This document shows positions 1-11,516 of a stretch of 64,000 nucleotides of DNA, in pieces. The number at the start of each line of letters is the position of its first letter. Positions within the stretch are counted from its first letter, which is position 1. The DNA comes from Chenopodium formosanum (Eukaryota > Streptophyta > Magnoliopsida > Caryophyllales > Amaranthaceae). Location: contig CM044856.1 of the NCBI GenBank assembly GCA_024500155.1, positions 47,058,303-47,122,302 of the forward strand. Direction: 5' to 3'. A model generated the notes under the pieces. That model made no database searches and was not told the DNA's origin. It worked only from the letters and a program-made list of their open reading frames with translations. The position numbers were made by a program, and so were the translations under genes.

Positions 1-2
1 TT

Positions 3-224
3 AATGGGCTCTACGGTAGGGGTGAGGAGTAGCAGGCTTGTTTCAACACCTTTTGGGCTAAGGTTGAGGCTGTTGAGGAAGCTAGCTTTTTTTTTTTGCC
101 TGTAGACCATCCTCAGGTTGCCAACTACAAGGTCCCTAATCACGTCATGCTCAATTTAGAGGTGCCTTTATGCCTTAATGTTGCTGCCGGCATTGGAGTG
201 GAGACTTTAGCTGATGGGCAATAA
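3..224 (+). pseudogene. C-terminal fragment of a Tat-type extra gene (coiled-coil/transposase-like)
   Basis: One frame runs from base 3 to a TAA at 222-224, broken only by a TAG at 30-32. It matches, residue by residue over most of its length, the C-terminus of the antisense gene ending at 39739: both read N-x-LYG-x-GEEQQA-x-FNTFWAKVE, then KVP(N/D)H(V/A)M, LEV-x-LC and end in GQ. The gene is therefore cut by the window edge and points opposite to the homologous gene of element A. If the arrangement is as in A, the gag-pol of this copy lies to the left on the minus strand. Function is unknown; the family is an accessory gene of Tat-lineage retrotransposons. The in-frame stop marks it as decayed. 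Confidence 0.7.
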
Positions 225-455
225 AGGTTTTGGTGGATGTCTTTCCTTTCTTCTAGTGCTTCATAGGAGTTTACCTCACCTAGGTCTATAGTCATTAGGT
301 AGCTTTTGTTGTTGTCTTTGGGGTGTATAGCCGCCAAAGATTGTATATTCTGTGCGCTTTTCCTATAACACTTTAACTTCTTCCTGCTGGGCTTGCCCAG
401 CTTGACTTGAATTATGTATTTCCTTAACTATTTTGCTGAATTTTTCCTTGTCCTT
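225..455. other. Noncoding tail downstream of the extra gene
   Basis: This stretch aligns by eye with the reverse complement of about 39480-39738, the sequence after the stop codon of the homologous gene in element A. Shared words include ATAAAGGTTTTGG and CTTTGGGGTGTATAGCCGC. The resemblance fades near 448. No ORF of interest. Confidence 0.55.
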
Positions 456-1223
456 GTAACACCCTAGAAATTCCTTTCTTTTAAATACCTATTTTTCCCT
501 ATTTAAAACTTTAAATAGAAAAATCTAAGATATTACCGCCACCGTTAAAACGGCTAAGGAAACTATCAAAGACACCCTGCGGAAGACTCTCCTTTAAAAT
601 AATTTAAAACGACTCAAATTAAAAAGTCAACTCATGAAAGTAAAGTCAAACTAAAGTAAAACAAAGTGAAACCTACAACTTGGAACCATTGTTGGCCCTT
701 AACAAAATCAATTCAATTTAAAACTTTTAAGTTAGTCTCACAATAGCAATATCATAATATAAATAAAGCAATAACACATCATATACTTATGGAAACTAGC
801 ATGACTCGCTCTTCACTCATACGCATCATGAATATGCTTCATCACCCGAATAGCTTCTCTCTACTTGTTTCCACTGCTCTCCATTAAAAATTGGACATCA
901 TAGGGCTAAGGTAAACACAAGGTCAATGAACACACAAAACATACAATCAGCAAAGCTGAGTACATTAGTGTAATTAACACACTAACATGCATTTGCCTAT
1001 GAACATACCACTTACCTTGTTGCGCCTGTTTTTCAAGCGTACAACATTTAACGAAAATTCAAATCTAGAAAACTACATAATTTGTTTAGCGTTGATTATG
1101 CATAGAACAGGTTTCCCAACTAATATCTCCCAATAAATGAGGTTACTAACACGGGAGCTAACCGTGCTAGTAGCATCAATAACCACTCGTAAGTGGCGGA
1201 ATTCTCGGGCATAATAATAATAA
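456..1223. other. AT-rich noncoding sequence, possible LTR start
   Basis: No coding signal. It begins with TGTAACACCC, a sequence that often starts plant LTRs, but I could not find a matching end or partner. A segment near 1066-1105 resembles 2793-2832 (GTTTAGC(G/A)TTGATTAT), so the two flanks of the MULE may be one older repeat. The last nine bases (1215-1223, TAATAATAA) are the left target duplication of the next element. Confidence 0.3.
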
Positions 1224-2360
1224 GGAAAAATACACTTTATTAATCCCAATTATGGGAGATTTACTTACAATAGTCCCAACTAATGATTATTCTACAATAA
1301 TCCTAACTATTAGGTCAGTTTTCCTCTAGCAGTCCCAAACCGGTCAACATTAGTCAACAACCTATTATTTTAGGTTATTTGACACGTGTCAGCGTGTGAG
1401 TGGTTCCAAAAAAATTAAAAAAAAAACAAAAAAAAAAAAAGAAAACCAAAATAAAAATTCTAGCAGCCAACCCAAGCCACCACCTCCACCTCCTGCCGCC
1501 CAACCACCACCTCCACCTCCTGCCGCCCAACCCTAAAACACCACCTTCTCCAGCCACCCAAGCCGGAAACAACTCCCACGACCAGCCGCACCCCCGAAAT
1601 CGGCCTAAAAACCTAAATCGCACCACCAGTACGTACCCGTGAAACCACCAATAGCCCCCCTTGAAACCACCACCAGCCGCACCACAGCCCCCTGTGAAAC
1701 CACCACCAGCCGCACCCCTAAAACCTTGCCCGTGAAACCACCAGCAACCCTAAATTGCACCAAAATAATCGAGATTAATGCTGAGAAAGTCCCCCAAATT
1801 CGTCTGAAATCGGAAGGATCAAGAGGCGAGCAATTAGGGGTTGGTGTGGGGGTGGATCTTGGCTGGTGGTTTTAGGGGTTGGGAGGGTTGTTGGTGCCTT
1901 GGTGGGGCGGGTCGGCGATTTTGGGTGACTGGTGGTTTTTGAGGTTGGAGGAGGAAGAAGGAAGGGGAGTGGTAGAAGCAGTGTGAGGCTGCGATTGGTC
2001 GAAAGGGGCAGGCGATGGTGGGCGACGGCGGAGCCGCGGTGTTGGGAGATGAATTAGGGTGGAGCTGCCATGGCCTAGGGTTTCGTGGTAGGTGTAAGGT
2101 GGTTGAAGGGAGGAGGGGTGGCTGAGATTATTTTTGATATTTTTATTTTATTTTATTTTTTTGTAAAATAAGCCAATCATATGTTGACATGTGGCGTTTA
2201 AAAAAGAAAAAAAATAAGTTTAACATTTCAACAGGTAACCGGTTTTTCGGACTATTGGAGGAAAACTGGGTGCATAGTTAGGATTATTGTAGAATAATCG
2301 TTAGTTGGGACTATTGTAGGTAAATCGCCAATAGTTGGGATTATTAAAGTGTATTTTTCC
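1224..2360. mobile_element. Non-autonomous Mutator-like element (MULE) with long TIRs
   Basis: The two ends are inverted repeats over about 110 bp. Left starts GGAAAAATACACTTTATTAA; the reverse complement of the right end starts GGAAAAATACACTTTAATAA. Both continue through AATAGTCCCAACTAA and ATTATTCTACAATAATCCTA to ACCGG near 1340. The flanks carry TAATAATAA (1215-1223 and 2361-2369), a 9-bp duplication as expected for MULEs; the (AAT)n setting makes this less certain. The interior has no transposase. It is strongly strand-biased: C-rich CCACC/CAGCCGCACC repeats at about 1470-1760 and G-rich sequence at about 1850-2110. Such an interior may hold captured host sequence (Pack-MULE), but I recognise no gene. 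An alternative is another TIR class with a longer TSD. Confidence 0.75.
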
Positions 2361-2369
2361 TAATAATAA

Positions 2370-2842
2370 AAGGAATGTACAGCGTCCTGTACTCCAATAG
2401 AAGTTATGGCTAAATATAAAACCCCATAACTCCCCCCATATGTTCTTACTCAAGGTATATACGTTTCAAGAGTTTTGGTGCGTAATCTCTTTCACTTTAC
2501 GTTATTTACATATTATTAAACTTTGTGATAACTCTCAAACCATAATCATTCAATCAACAATAATCATTCAATCAATCAAATATACCAATTTAAATAATTA
2601 GTGACCAAATAATATTTATTTTTGAACCCTTTTTAAATCTACCTCGGTGTTAATGACACCTTAAACACATAAAGCGCCACAAATCCTATCCCTCGGTGTT
2701 AAAACACCTTAATTACACTAAGGCACCAACATACAATTTATTCCTCGTGTACTTAGACATTTACATAACTCCTTTCCCAAGATTAAACATCCATAGAAAT
2801 TATGTTTAGCATTGATTATATTTAAAACACCATACTTTAAAA
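2370..2842. other. AT-rich noncoding sequence left of LTR A
   Basis: No gene seen. It contains two loose repeats of a CCTCGGTGTTAA...ACACCTTAA motif (2643-2665 and 2691-2712). It is likely old repeat sequence into which element A inserted. Confidence 0.3.
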
Positions 2843-3217
2843 TGATAGAAGAGTATTAAAATCCTCTTCTATCGCCCAGCCCCAGGGTGCGCACTCATTG
2901 CCGAGAGGACAATTAAGAGGAGCTCACTAGCCTAGTAGAGTCAGCCAGCAGAGATGACCAGGCCAAACTCTCCACAAAGGAGATCGTACACCTTTAAATA
3001 GAGGGCAAAGTACAACGGCAAAGAGGTTAGACACACAAGTTATTACACACTCTACATCTCTCTAAGTACACTTTCTCTCTCTAAACACTCTTTAACTTAA
3101 GCATCGGAGGAGGGTTCCTCGAGCCATTCCCGAGGGCAGTTTACGAGTGTTGTCTTGTGTAGGTTTTCAACGGGACCCAGCTCACCCAGCGGGACCCTTG
3201 GATCCATACCTGGAACA
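2843..3217 (+). repeat. 5' LTR of element A (about 375 bp)
   Basis: The stretch runs TGATAG...GGAACA and is followed by a primer-binding-like TTGGCGC. A related copy lies at 7074-7444 (371 bp) in the same position before a homologous gag start. Shared blocks are CTATCGCCCAG, TTCCTCGAGCCA and the final GGGACCCA region. The first 31 bases hold a perfect hairpin, GATAGAAGAG (2844-2853) with CTCTTCTATC (2864-2873). The left boundary is set by the TG and by the length match to the second copy. The 3' LTR of this element is not seen in the window. Confidence 0.65.
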
Positions 3218-3240
3218 ATTGGCGCTAGAGGGAGGGGTAG
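3218..3240 (+). promoter_or_regulatory. Primer-binding site region of element A
   Basis: Directly after the LTR end (GGAACA) comes ATTGGCGCTAGAGGGAGGGG. TGGCGC is the usual start of a minus-strand primer site that pairs with a tRNA 3' end (GCGCCA). I did not assign the tRNA. Confidence 0.5.
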
Positions 3241-3294
3241 GATCATCTAACCTGAGGTTCACTAATTGAGTGAGGGACTAGTAAATAAACCACC

Positions 3295-4883
3295 ATGGCC
3301 GGAGAAGAAGCTGTACAAGCACCTATACCTAAGGGTAGTGACGCCAATCAAACACCACAAAAAACACCACCAGTAGCCATCGATCCTTAATGATCTGCCA
3401 AGAAAACCAAATACACCATCTCACAAAAATCCAATCCCATTAGATCGACATCTACTAAAGCTAAAGCAGCGTCAAAATCAGTCGATCCGACAGGATCTGG
3501 TTTCGTTTTCAAGTACAATATGCCATTGAAAGGCACAAACAATGAACCCATTTTTTCCACACCCATAACCTAGAAACCGCAACCCGTAAACATGCCAACC
3601 ATTCTGCAGAACCTCTATAAGTGCAGTATGGAGCAGTTGGCAGCGATGACAACAGTCCTTGCCAACTTTGGTAAGGGAGCGAACTCGTCACCAGTAGCAA
3701 TAACTACGGAACCAATGGTGAAGAAGGCATCACCTACAACCGTCACTCCTGATCAGAAGGAGCTCATCCAGATGAGGAAGAAGGTGTTGGAATTGGAAGC
3801 TCGGAATCTGAACCGATAATGGAGCATGGAGGATATAACCCAAGCTAAGAGCAGTTTGGAGAGACGAGTCGTCCGCAGCAAGTCACCAGCCTCTGAATGG
3901 GGACCGAGCCTAGACAGGAAGAAGCGACCACGGATCCATGTTATTCCAGATGATTTCCCATTTTGCAGGGAGATTCTGAAAGAGCTGATTGATAATATAA
4001 AGATGTCGAGCTGCAGGTACAACGGAACCACAAGACCTAAGAATCATATCTCGGCTTTTGAGAACCACATGGTGTTGTACACCATGACGGACTCAGCCTG
4101 GTACAAAGCATTCCCGCCAACTCTGGAGGGGCTGGCAGCGGAGTGGCATGAAGCCATCCCAAGGGTTCCGTGTACTCGTATAATTCGCTTAAAAGAATGT
4201 TTGTGGAGCATTTTATCACCTTGGTAGATCGAACTAAGATGACAACTAAGTTGATGTCACTAGTTCAGGGGAAATATGAGCCCGTGAAGGAGTTTATCAC
4301 CAGATTCAACAAGTAGGCAACAACCATCCCAAACATGAGCTAGGAGGTAGCGTTGCTGGTAATGCAGAGCGGTTCGCTACCAGGCTCACCATTCAGAGCG
4401 TATATGGGGCGTAAGAGCCTCAAGACGCTAGCTGAATCGAAAGGTAAAGCGCACGAGTTTTTCAAGGCAGACGAGACCGACAAAGAAATGCTGAGATGGA
4501 AGGAGCCAAACGAACTAGTTAAGCGGGCAGAAGTCACCCGAGCAGAAAACATAGCCAGGGTTGACCAGCCCTGCAAAGTTGAGCAAGGTCATAGGGAGGC
4601 AAATCGAGCTATTGGGGTAAAAAGGGTAGACCCAAAGAGGGGAGGAAGACCTGGAAGGTTCGACCAGTATACCCCGCTCACTCACTCGAGATCTTACATT
4701 TTCAGCGTGAACAAAGTTGATGACAAGTGGCAGAGACCTCCAAGGATGGTAAATAGGAACCGTGATCCCAGCAAGTGGTGTGACTTCCATATGGACCACG
4801 ACCACACAACTGATGAATGCACACACCTAAAAGATAATATAGAAGACCTAGTCAGAAAGGGGTATCTGAACCAGTTCAAATAG
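3295..4883 (+). pseudogene. Element A gag (Ty3/gypsy Tat type), degraded
   Basis: Gag forms the retrotransposon particle and packages RNA. The start ATG at 3295 lies in ACCACCATGG, a good plant context, and matches the start at 7522 in copy A'. Several stops break the frame (for example 3388, 3817, 4225). The conserved capsid-like part lies about 3950-4330 (PFCREIL, YNGTTRPKNH, WYKAFPPTLEG-x-A-x-EW). The C-terminal part (4353-4883) keeps KWCDFHMDHDHTTDEC-x-HLK, the Tat zinc-finger-like motif. It belongs to one polyprotein with the pro/pol remains that follow. The element cannot encode a working Gag. Confidence 0.8.
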
Positions 4884-5128
4884 CAAGCTGGTCCCCCTAA
4901 AAAAGGTGAAGAGGATAGAGTAGCCCGTGACCATAGAGACAGCAAACCAGAAGGCAGGGTGTATGTGATCAGAGGAGGACGGGTGCATGGAGGAATAGTG
5001 AACAAGGCGCGGGCAGACCTACGGGCAATGATACATCAGATAAACCATAATGAGAAGCATAGGTGGCCACCTCTTCTCTCGCATTCGCGAGCTACATTTG
5101 ATGAGCATGACAAAAGGGCATAATATAT

Positions 5129-6530
5129 CCTCATGATGATCCTCTAGTAATAACGATGAGAATTGCAAACTGGGAGGTAGACCGAATATTGATATATGGA
5201 GGGAGCTCAGCCAACATCATATATATTAGCGCGTTCAAAAAGCTGAAGTTAGATATAAAGGACCTAAAAAGGGTGAGTTATGAAGTCACCGGGTTTAACG
5301 GATTTGGATTGACCCCGGAAGGTATAATCGAGCTCTCAGTCCGAGTTTGAGAAAGGTAAAAAAGACGCGATATTCGAGCAGAGTTCTTGGTGATAGAATC
5401 TCGTTCACCTTACAATGTGATCATGGGGAGGCCACTCATCCGCAAGATTAGCGGAGTGGTTTCAACCTATCATCTTGCCATGGCTTACACAACAAATTAA
5501 GGGCGGTCAGCAAAGCTTAGGGGGAGCCAGAAAACAGCTCAACAATGTTACATAACTACCCTAAAGCAGACCGCTAGGACCAAACAACAGCCACTCTCAA
5601 AGCAAAGATCCATTGAACAGGTTGAGAAAAAGTCAAGAAAAAGGAAGCGTGAAGAATATCACAGGGAGAAGGACAAAAAAAAGCTAGCCATGGAAAAGTT
5701 TTAGCCCGCAAAGGAAGAGATAACTTGACCGCTTTCCAGCGGGGAACACGTTACAGTCGAGCTCACAGAAGGTGATCCTTCAAGAACAGTTAAAATTTGA
5801 AAGGACATTGATCCTGGAGTGGGGTCGCACCTCATAGAATTGCTAAGGAAGAACAAGGACATCTTCGCATTTTCAGCAGATGAGATGCCCATAATTGACC
5901 CTGCAGTCATGGTCCACATGCTGAATGTAAAGCAAGATGTTAAGTAAGTAATGCAGAAGAAACGAAGCTTCTCCATGGAGAAAAATCAGGCAATCTAGGA
6001 TGAAATGGAAAAACTTCTGGAAGCTGGATTCATTAACTTACACGATAACCCAGAGTGGCTAGCCAACCTAGTCATGGTGAAGAAGGCAAATGGCCAGTGG
6101 AGGATGTGTGCTGATTTCCCAGATCTCAACAAAGCATGCCCAAAAGACTGTTACCCGCTGCCGCAAAATGATATGCTGGTAGATTCAATCAGTGGGCACG
6201 CCCTGTTAAGCTTCTTGAACCAGTCCTGAGTTTGCCTGAGCCTAAGTGCATTAAGGATATCATGCGGCTGATAGGCAGAATGGCCTCACTAACTAGGTTC
6301 ATAAGCAAGTCAGCCGACAAAGCTTTACCGTTCTACCAGCTGCTGAAAGGAAAAAGGGAATTCAAGTGGGGAGCCACAAAAATAGAAGCCTTTGAGGGCA
6401 TTAAAGAGAATCTAACTAAGCTTCCAGCAATAATCAGCCCGGAGCTAAAAGAAAATTTGGAATTGTACATTTATGTGTCAATTCAAACAATCGTAGCCAT
6501 TCTCCTGGTAGAAAGACAAAAGCAGCAAGG
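5129..6530 (+). pseudogene. Element A pro-RT-RNase H, first part (RT core deleted)
   Basis: The aspartic protease remnant is at about 5156-5480 (LIYGGSSANI where DTGSSADI is usual, so the catalytic Asp is lost; NVIMGRPLI follows). The RT begins at about 6005 (LVMVKK-x-NGQWRMCADF, DLNKACPKDCYPLP). Near 6228 it jumps straight to the connection/RNase H region (IGRMASLTRFISKSADK). The RT palm with the YxDD motif is therefore deleted, roughly 130 residues judging from element D. RNase H1 then reads up to 6530 and stops at the insertion point of element B; it resumes in the same frame at 30327. The flanking CAAGG is duplicated (6526-6530 and 30322-30326). Confidence 0.85.
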
Positions 6531-7073
6531 TGTAGATATCTACTTTTGGCCTCCTGTCCCGACAGGAAGTGCAATAACGATAAATAATCCATTTTCGTGA
6601 TGGATCGAAGTGAAGAATACTTATGGAGAACTGGTTAAGCCACAATACACAAAAGACTAGCCCGAATTAAAGAATAAAGCCAAAACAAAGGTCCAATTAA
6701 CTAAACCCAATCATAATTAGGTATAAGCCCGTGCTTAAAACCCAATAATGAAGGATTTAGGAGCGCCTAGGTTAAATTTTAATGTTGCTGCATAGAAAAG
6801 TCGCGCGCTTTTTAAACAGTCGCACTGGGCTGCCGCGTGCAACTAATTTAGTTGTGCGCGACACCTAGTGCAACCTCAAGAGTTGCGCTGCGGAAGATTC
6901 AAAATTATACAAAAAATATAAAATCTATTCTTACTATAAAGCCGCGCGCAAGACAATTAGTTGCGCTGCCTGTAGCAGCGCAACCTAATCACTTGCGCTA
7001 GGATGCCGCGCGCAACTCATCCTGTTGTGCGCTACACCTTCTACACCAGAATGCTCGTAACACTAAACCTAAT
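6531..7073 (+). repeat. 5' LTR of element B (truncated)
   Basis: It starts TGTAGATATCTACTTTTGGC and aligns with the 3' LTR from 28915 (TGTAGACATCTACTTTTGGC) up to the word AAACCTAAT at 7073. There the A' LTR begins. The remaining 0.85 kb of the LTR is not found downstream, so it was lost. About 6796-7045 contains GCGC(G)CAACT-type palindromic modules. Confidence 0.85.
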
Positions 7074-7985
7074 TGTATACGATAGCTCCCGCTGAACTAT
7101 CGCCCAGCTCCCAGGGTGCGTACTCACTGCCGAGAAAGCAGCTAAGAAGGGCTCTCCAGCCTGATGGAGTCAGCCCACAAGGTTGACCAGGCTAGACTTT
7201 CCATAAAGGAGATAGTACGCTTATAAATAAAGGGTAAGGTACAACGGAAAACAGGTTAGACACTGAAGTTATTGTACTTTCCATAACTCTCCAAGTACAC
7301 TTTCTCTCTACAAACACTCTCTAACTTAAGCTTCAGGGGGGTTCCTCGAGCCACCCTCGAGGGCAGTTTACGTGTGCTGCCGTGTGTAGGTTGTCGACGG
7401 GACCCACCTCACCCAGCATAACCCTCGGATCCACACTTTGAACAATTAACGATAGAAGGAGGGGAAGGATCATCTAACCTGAGGTTCACCAACTAAGCTA
7501 GGGACTAGTTGACAAGCCACCATGGTCGGGGAGGAAGTTGTACAAACACCCATACCCCAAAGTCTACGACACCAACCAAACACCACAAAAAAACACCAGC
7601 AGCAACTGTCGATTCCAAAAGATTCCGCCGAAAAACCAAAATCAACCATCTCACAAAAATCTAACCCTATCAGATCGACGTCTGCTGCAGCTAAAGCTGC
7701 GTTGAAACCAGTCAATCCGACAGGATCTAGTTCCATTTTCAAATACGGAATGCCAGTGGCAGGCGCGAACAATGAACCCATTGTTTCAGCACCCATTGCC
7801 CAAATACCGCAGCCTATAAACATGCCAGCCATCCTGTACAACATCTCTAAGTGCAGTAAGGAACAGCTGGCAGCAATGACTGTAGTCCTTGCAAATTTGG
7901 GTAAGAGAGCGAGCTCATCACCAATAGCGGCAGCTGCGGAGCCAACAGTAAAGAAGCTAACACCCCCAATCCTCACCCCCAATCT
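7074..7985 (+). mobile_element. Element A': fragment of a second A-family copy (LTR + gag start)
   Basis: LTR 7074-7444 (TGTATACGATAG...TTTGAACA) resembles the LTR at 2843-3217. A TATAAATA box is at 7222-7229. After it come a degraded primer site (ATTAACGATAGAAGGAGGGG) and a leader whose CATCTAACCTGAGGTTCACC is shared with element A. The copy inserted into the 5' LTR of element B and is cut at about 7985, where element C begins. The rest of A' is not found on the far side of C, so a deletion or rearrangement has happened. Confidence 0.7.
7522..7985 (+). pseudogene. gag N-terminus of element A' (truncated)
   Basis: The frame is open from ATG 7522 (context CCACCATGG) for about 155 residues. 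It aligns with the broken gag start of element A at 3295: (V/A)GEE-x-VQ-x-PIP, ISQKSNPIRSTS, CSKEQLAAMT-x-VLANLGK. The capsid-like and zinc-finger parts are missing because element C replaces them. Unlike element A it has no stop codon in this part, so this copy is younger. The last residues before the true stop at 8029-8031 come from the LTR of element C and are not gag. Confidence 0.75.
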
Positions 7986-7993
7986 CATCATTT

Positions 7994-9342
7994 TGGATGC
8001 CTCTTGCTTGTCAATTAGAGCTCAAGTGTGAAGGAATGCAAGGAGCAAGTTCATGAGATCAGTGCATGCATGCGCTGGGGGCATCATCTTTGGCATAAAT
8101 CCACTAAAAATGCCATTTCAAGACTGCCTACCTTAGTATTCATCATCATCACCAAGATGAGCGCACAAAGATGAGCTACGACGAAGAATAGGGAGCTCCC
8201 CTACTTCTAGAGCCGGACGCGCCTGATGCGGGTGCGGGCGCGCCTGCCAGGGCCCCTGTTCCGTACCTATTTTCTCGCGGCTGCCCCTCTCCCTTGTTGC
8301 GACGCACATTCCAGGGTTTCTTTTGGACGATCTAACTAACTTTTCTCTTGTTAGTTTTACTATATATAGTTTTTCCTTCTATTTTTTAGAGGGAGAATTA
8401 TTAGAATAGAATTAGAATTAGTTTTTAGATCAATTTAGAGAGATTTTTAGAGAGAGAAACTCTAGGTTAAAACTAAGAGAATTTCATGGTGGATTGTTGA
8501 TAATTGAAGATTTCTTCATTTCCTTTGATCTTTGATCAAGTTTGTAAGGATTCCTTTTCTTTAATTCAATTTTAGTTTGATCTTTAGTTTGATTTCAATT
8601 GTTTTGTTGAATGTTCAAGTTTGATTGATTTGTGATTTGATTTTAGTTTGTTTAATTTGATCATGATGAATTTGTTGTTTAGCTTTGTTTTGATCTTGAT
8701 TTCTGTGGATTTGTGAGTAGTTTTATTTCTAGGGTAATGGAGAAGCATATATGTTTAATGGATTGAATTTAATTTGGGGAAATTGATGGAGTTGATGATA
8801 TGATTAAATTGGTTAATTGATTATGTTCATGTGTGTGTTTGATTTAGGTTTGATCACCCTAGTAATTCAACTAGATTGCATTGTTGGTTCACATTGATAC
8901 GGACCATTGATTTGTGGCTTGCATTTAACGATAGAGGAGTCTTGTGACCTTCCTAGCTAGAGTTTATCGTAGTTGATGCTAGTTAGACCTCAAAGAATAT
9001 ACCTTGATATGCTCTTTTGGTTGCATGATTGGTTTTCCCTCGCATCATTCGACTTAGTCAACTTTTTCCCAATTAGCGGAATCTGTTACAAGTATATGTG
9101 GATCCCGAGCCCTAGTGTTTATTACATTTGTCCCAACCTAGCTTGTTTAGTTATTTAGTATTCACACCCTTACCTAACCTTTTCGGAATAGCTTTACTTG
9201 ACAATATAAGATCGCCCTCCATTCCTTAGTGGTTCGACCCTTGACTTAACATTATACTTGTATAAGGGTGTGTTGAGAGATTATAAATTTTTCTTGGCCT
9301 CGGATAAGGTTAGTTTCAACGACCTAGTTCTGACTCTTGTCA
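7994..9342 (+). repeat. 5' LTR of element C
   Basis: Right end CTCTTGTCA is followed by the primer site. The left end is inferred from the end of A' gag and a TG at 7994. Only 8224-9342 is confirmed by the second copy. A TATATATAG box sits at about 8358-8368. Confidence 0.6.
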
Positions 9343-9345
9343 AAA

Positions 9346-9365
9346 TGACGCCGTTGCCGGGGAAC
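9346..9365 (+). promoter_or_regulatory. Primer-binding site of element C (tRNA-Asp type)
   Basis: The sequence TGACGCCGTTGCCGGGGAAC differs by one base over its first 18 from TGGCGCCGTTGCCGGGGA, the complement of the plant tRNA-Asp 3' end. It lies three bases after the LTR end. Confidence 0.8.
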
Positions 9366-11516
9366 GGATCCGGGTCACCCGCGTGACAGGCGGGAATACT
9401 TACCCCTATACTACAAGGACTATTGCGTTGTTTTTTTAGTTTTTTTTCTTTTCTTTGACATGTTTTTCTTTTGGATTTATAGGTTGGATTCATGGAGTTG
9501 GATTTCATCAAGTGAGCATGAGCAATAGGAAGGTGCTTGCAGGTTTTGATGTGATTGAGCTTCTTTTTCTTTCCTTTTTCTCACATGGCTTTATGATGAT
9601 GCTCATGATTTTGGAGCGCAACAAAAGTGGTTCTTTCTATCAACTCTCTTTATCAGCTAAGCATGGATATCCCGGTGAGACCTTTATAATTTTTCTCTTT
9701 ATTTTCTTTGGATGCATAGATTAGGTTTAGTTTAGGGGAAGTTGAACGGTTCGAGGATGGTTTCTTGTTAACACTTAATGTGTTTGGGATCGATGACGAT
9801 GTTTTCATTTGATCAATTGTATGTCGATTGGATTTAATGTGTTTAACTTGCTTTCTAGTTCCTTTCTCCCTTTTCCTATTCTTCCTTTATCTATGGCTTT
9901 CCTTTTCTTTTCATTTCTTTTTATTTTAATTTTCTTTTCCTTTATTTTTCCTTTGTTCTTGTCTTGGTATGTGGTATGCTTTTGAGGCTTGTTTTTCACC
10001 CTTTTTTGTTTTTCTTATGAATTGGACTTTGTCCATTGGACTTTGTCTTTTGAATGAATTTCTTCCTAGGTAGTAAAGGTATACACAGTTTAGGAGTATG
10101 CTGGGTTGACTGTAGGATAGGTGTATGCTAAGGTAGTTGGTTTGAACTAGGAGGATCATGAAGCCGGATTCTACTTGTTTGTGGCATGCTTGGTAGTTGT
10201 TCCCTATAGTTGATTTGACACCGCTAGTGAGTTTTTGCTACATCCATGTGAGGTTCATTGTTTTTCAAGCCTTCAACGTATTTTTTATGAGCGGCGTGGA
10301 TCCTTGACTATTGCGAACATAATCTATAAATCTTGATTTATGATCCTTAAACCCGAGACCGATCTATCTAAGGAGGACAAAGGCATCTTTTCAAGGTGGT
10401 ATTTTTCATTTTTAGGAAAGTTTGTTTCATCTTTGTTTTTGGGTTTACATTTTCCTTCTTGCAACCGATTGATCCTATTACCTTCTTTTCAAGCCACATC
10501 TTTCGGTCTGTGGCCTTTTGTTTCATTTTCTTTCTTTTCTTGTTTTTTTGAAGCAATTGATCATTCTTGATAGAGTTTGTGGTGGAGAAGTTGGGATATC
10601 TGGTTTCTTTGAAGCAAGTTTGTGTTATGTTTTCAATGTGAATAATGGCAAATGTGTTTGAGTAAAAGCCGTCCTAAGTTATAAAAGGCATGGACTAATA
10701 AGTGCAAAATTGAAAAAGCTATCCAAAGTTAAAAGAGGCGAGCAAAAAGCACTATTAATAAAAAAAAAATATTTTGATGTGAGTATTCTCCCTTTTTGAG
10801 CATTGAGGACAATGCTCCATTTAAGCTTGGGGGAATTAGGAAGCGTTCTCACGCTTTTTGTGTATATGTTTGTGATTTATAGCTTTGATTAAGCTTGGGG
10901 GTGTTGTTGTTTTTGTTTGGTGATTAATTGGTTATTATGTAAAGAAATGCGCAATCTTTGCTTCACGATTTAGGTAAACCACCAAATTTTAAATTTTAGC
11001 CTACCTTCACCCTTTATGCCTTACGTTACAACCTTTGGGAAAGCCCTTTCGAGCTAGAAGTTGAGTCACTATTCATGGGAGGGAATCATGGTTCATTGCC
11101 TAAGGAAAGGGGATGCATAGTCAAGATGTCGAGTAGCTTAAATAAATCTCTTTTTGGTTCCTTCGAGGAATCATTGGGATGCTCACAAAGGGGAGATTTG
11201 ATACTAGTGGGGAGAACGCGGTATGATTGATTGGGATGAACGTGGATTGAGATGTCTAGTTCCTATGCTTAGCATACCCTATGTTTCAACCAACCTTGGA
11301 TATCTTGGAATGTGCATACCTTGATTGCTTGAGAAAGATATTCATTCATTTGTAGTGTAGTCTTTTTGTAAGTCCATTTTGCAAAGGTTTTGTATTCCAT
11401 TATCCCTTTTCTTTTCATTTCATGGTTTTGCCTCTTGGATGTTGGGGGAGAGTTATGGGTAAACTCTTAGGATACCCTTACGAGAGCATCACTAGTCCCG
11501 GGTGGCGCGGGCCACC
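9366..11516 (+). other. Interior of element C without gag-pol
   Basis: Only short ORFs occur and none resembles a retroelement protein. Purine words AAGCTTGGGGGAATT (about 10823) and AAGCTTGGGGGTGTT (about 10891) look like polypurine tracts. Motifs such as AAGTTAAAAGAGGCGAG, CAAGATGTCG(A/G)GTAGC and TTCCTTCGAGGAATC recur in element H at 60975-61390, so this is the 3' noncoding part of an Athila-type element with the coding part lost. Confidence 0.6.

Noticed and set aside
1375..1875. Small proline-rich or glycine-rich genes
   Set aside because: Low-complexity CCACC repeat inside a MULE, open on both strands; no domain.
456..2842. LTR starting TGTAACACCC at about 456
   Set aside because: No matching end, partner LTR or TSD could be found, so I list it only as AT-rich sequence.
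8973..9158. Conserved short ORF present at 8973 and 12312
   Set aside because: The two copies are the paired LTRs of element C; conservation reflects the LTR, and no domain is seen.
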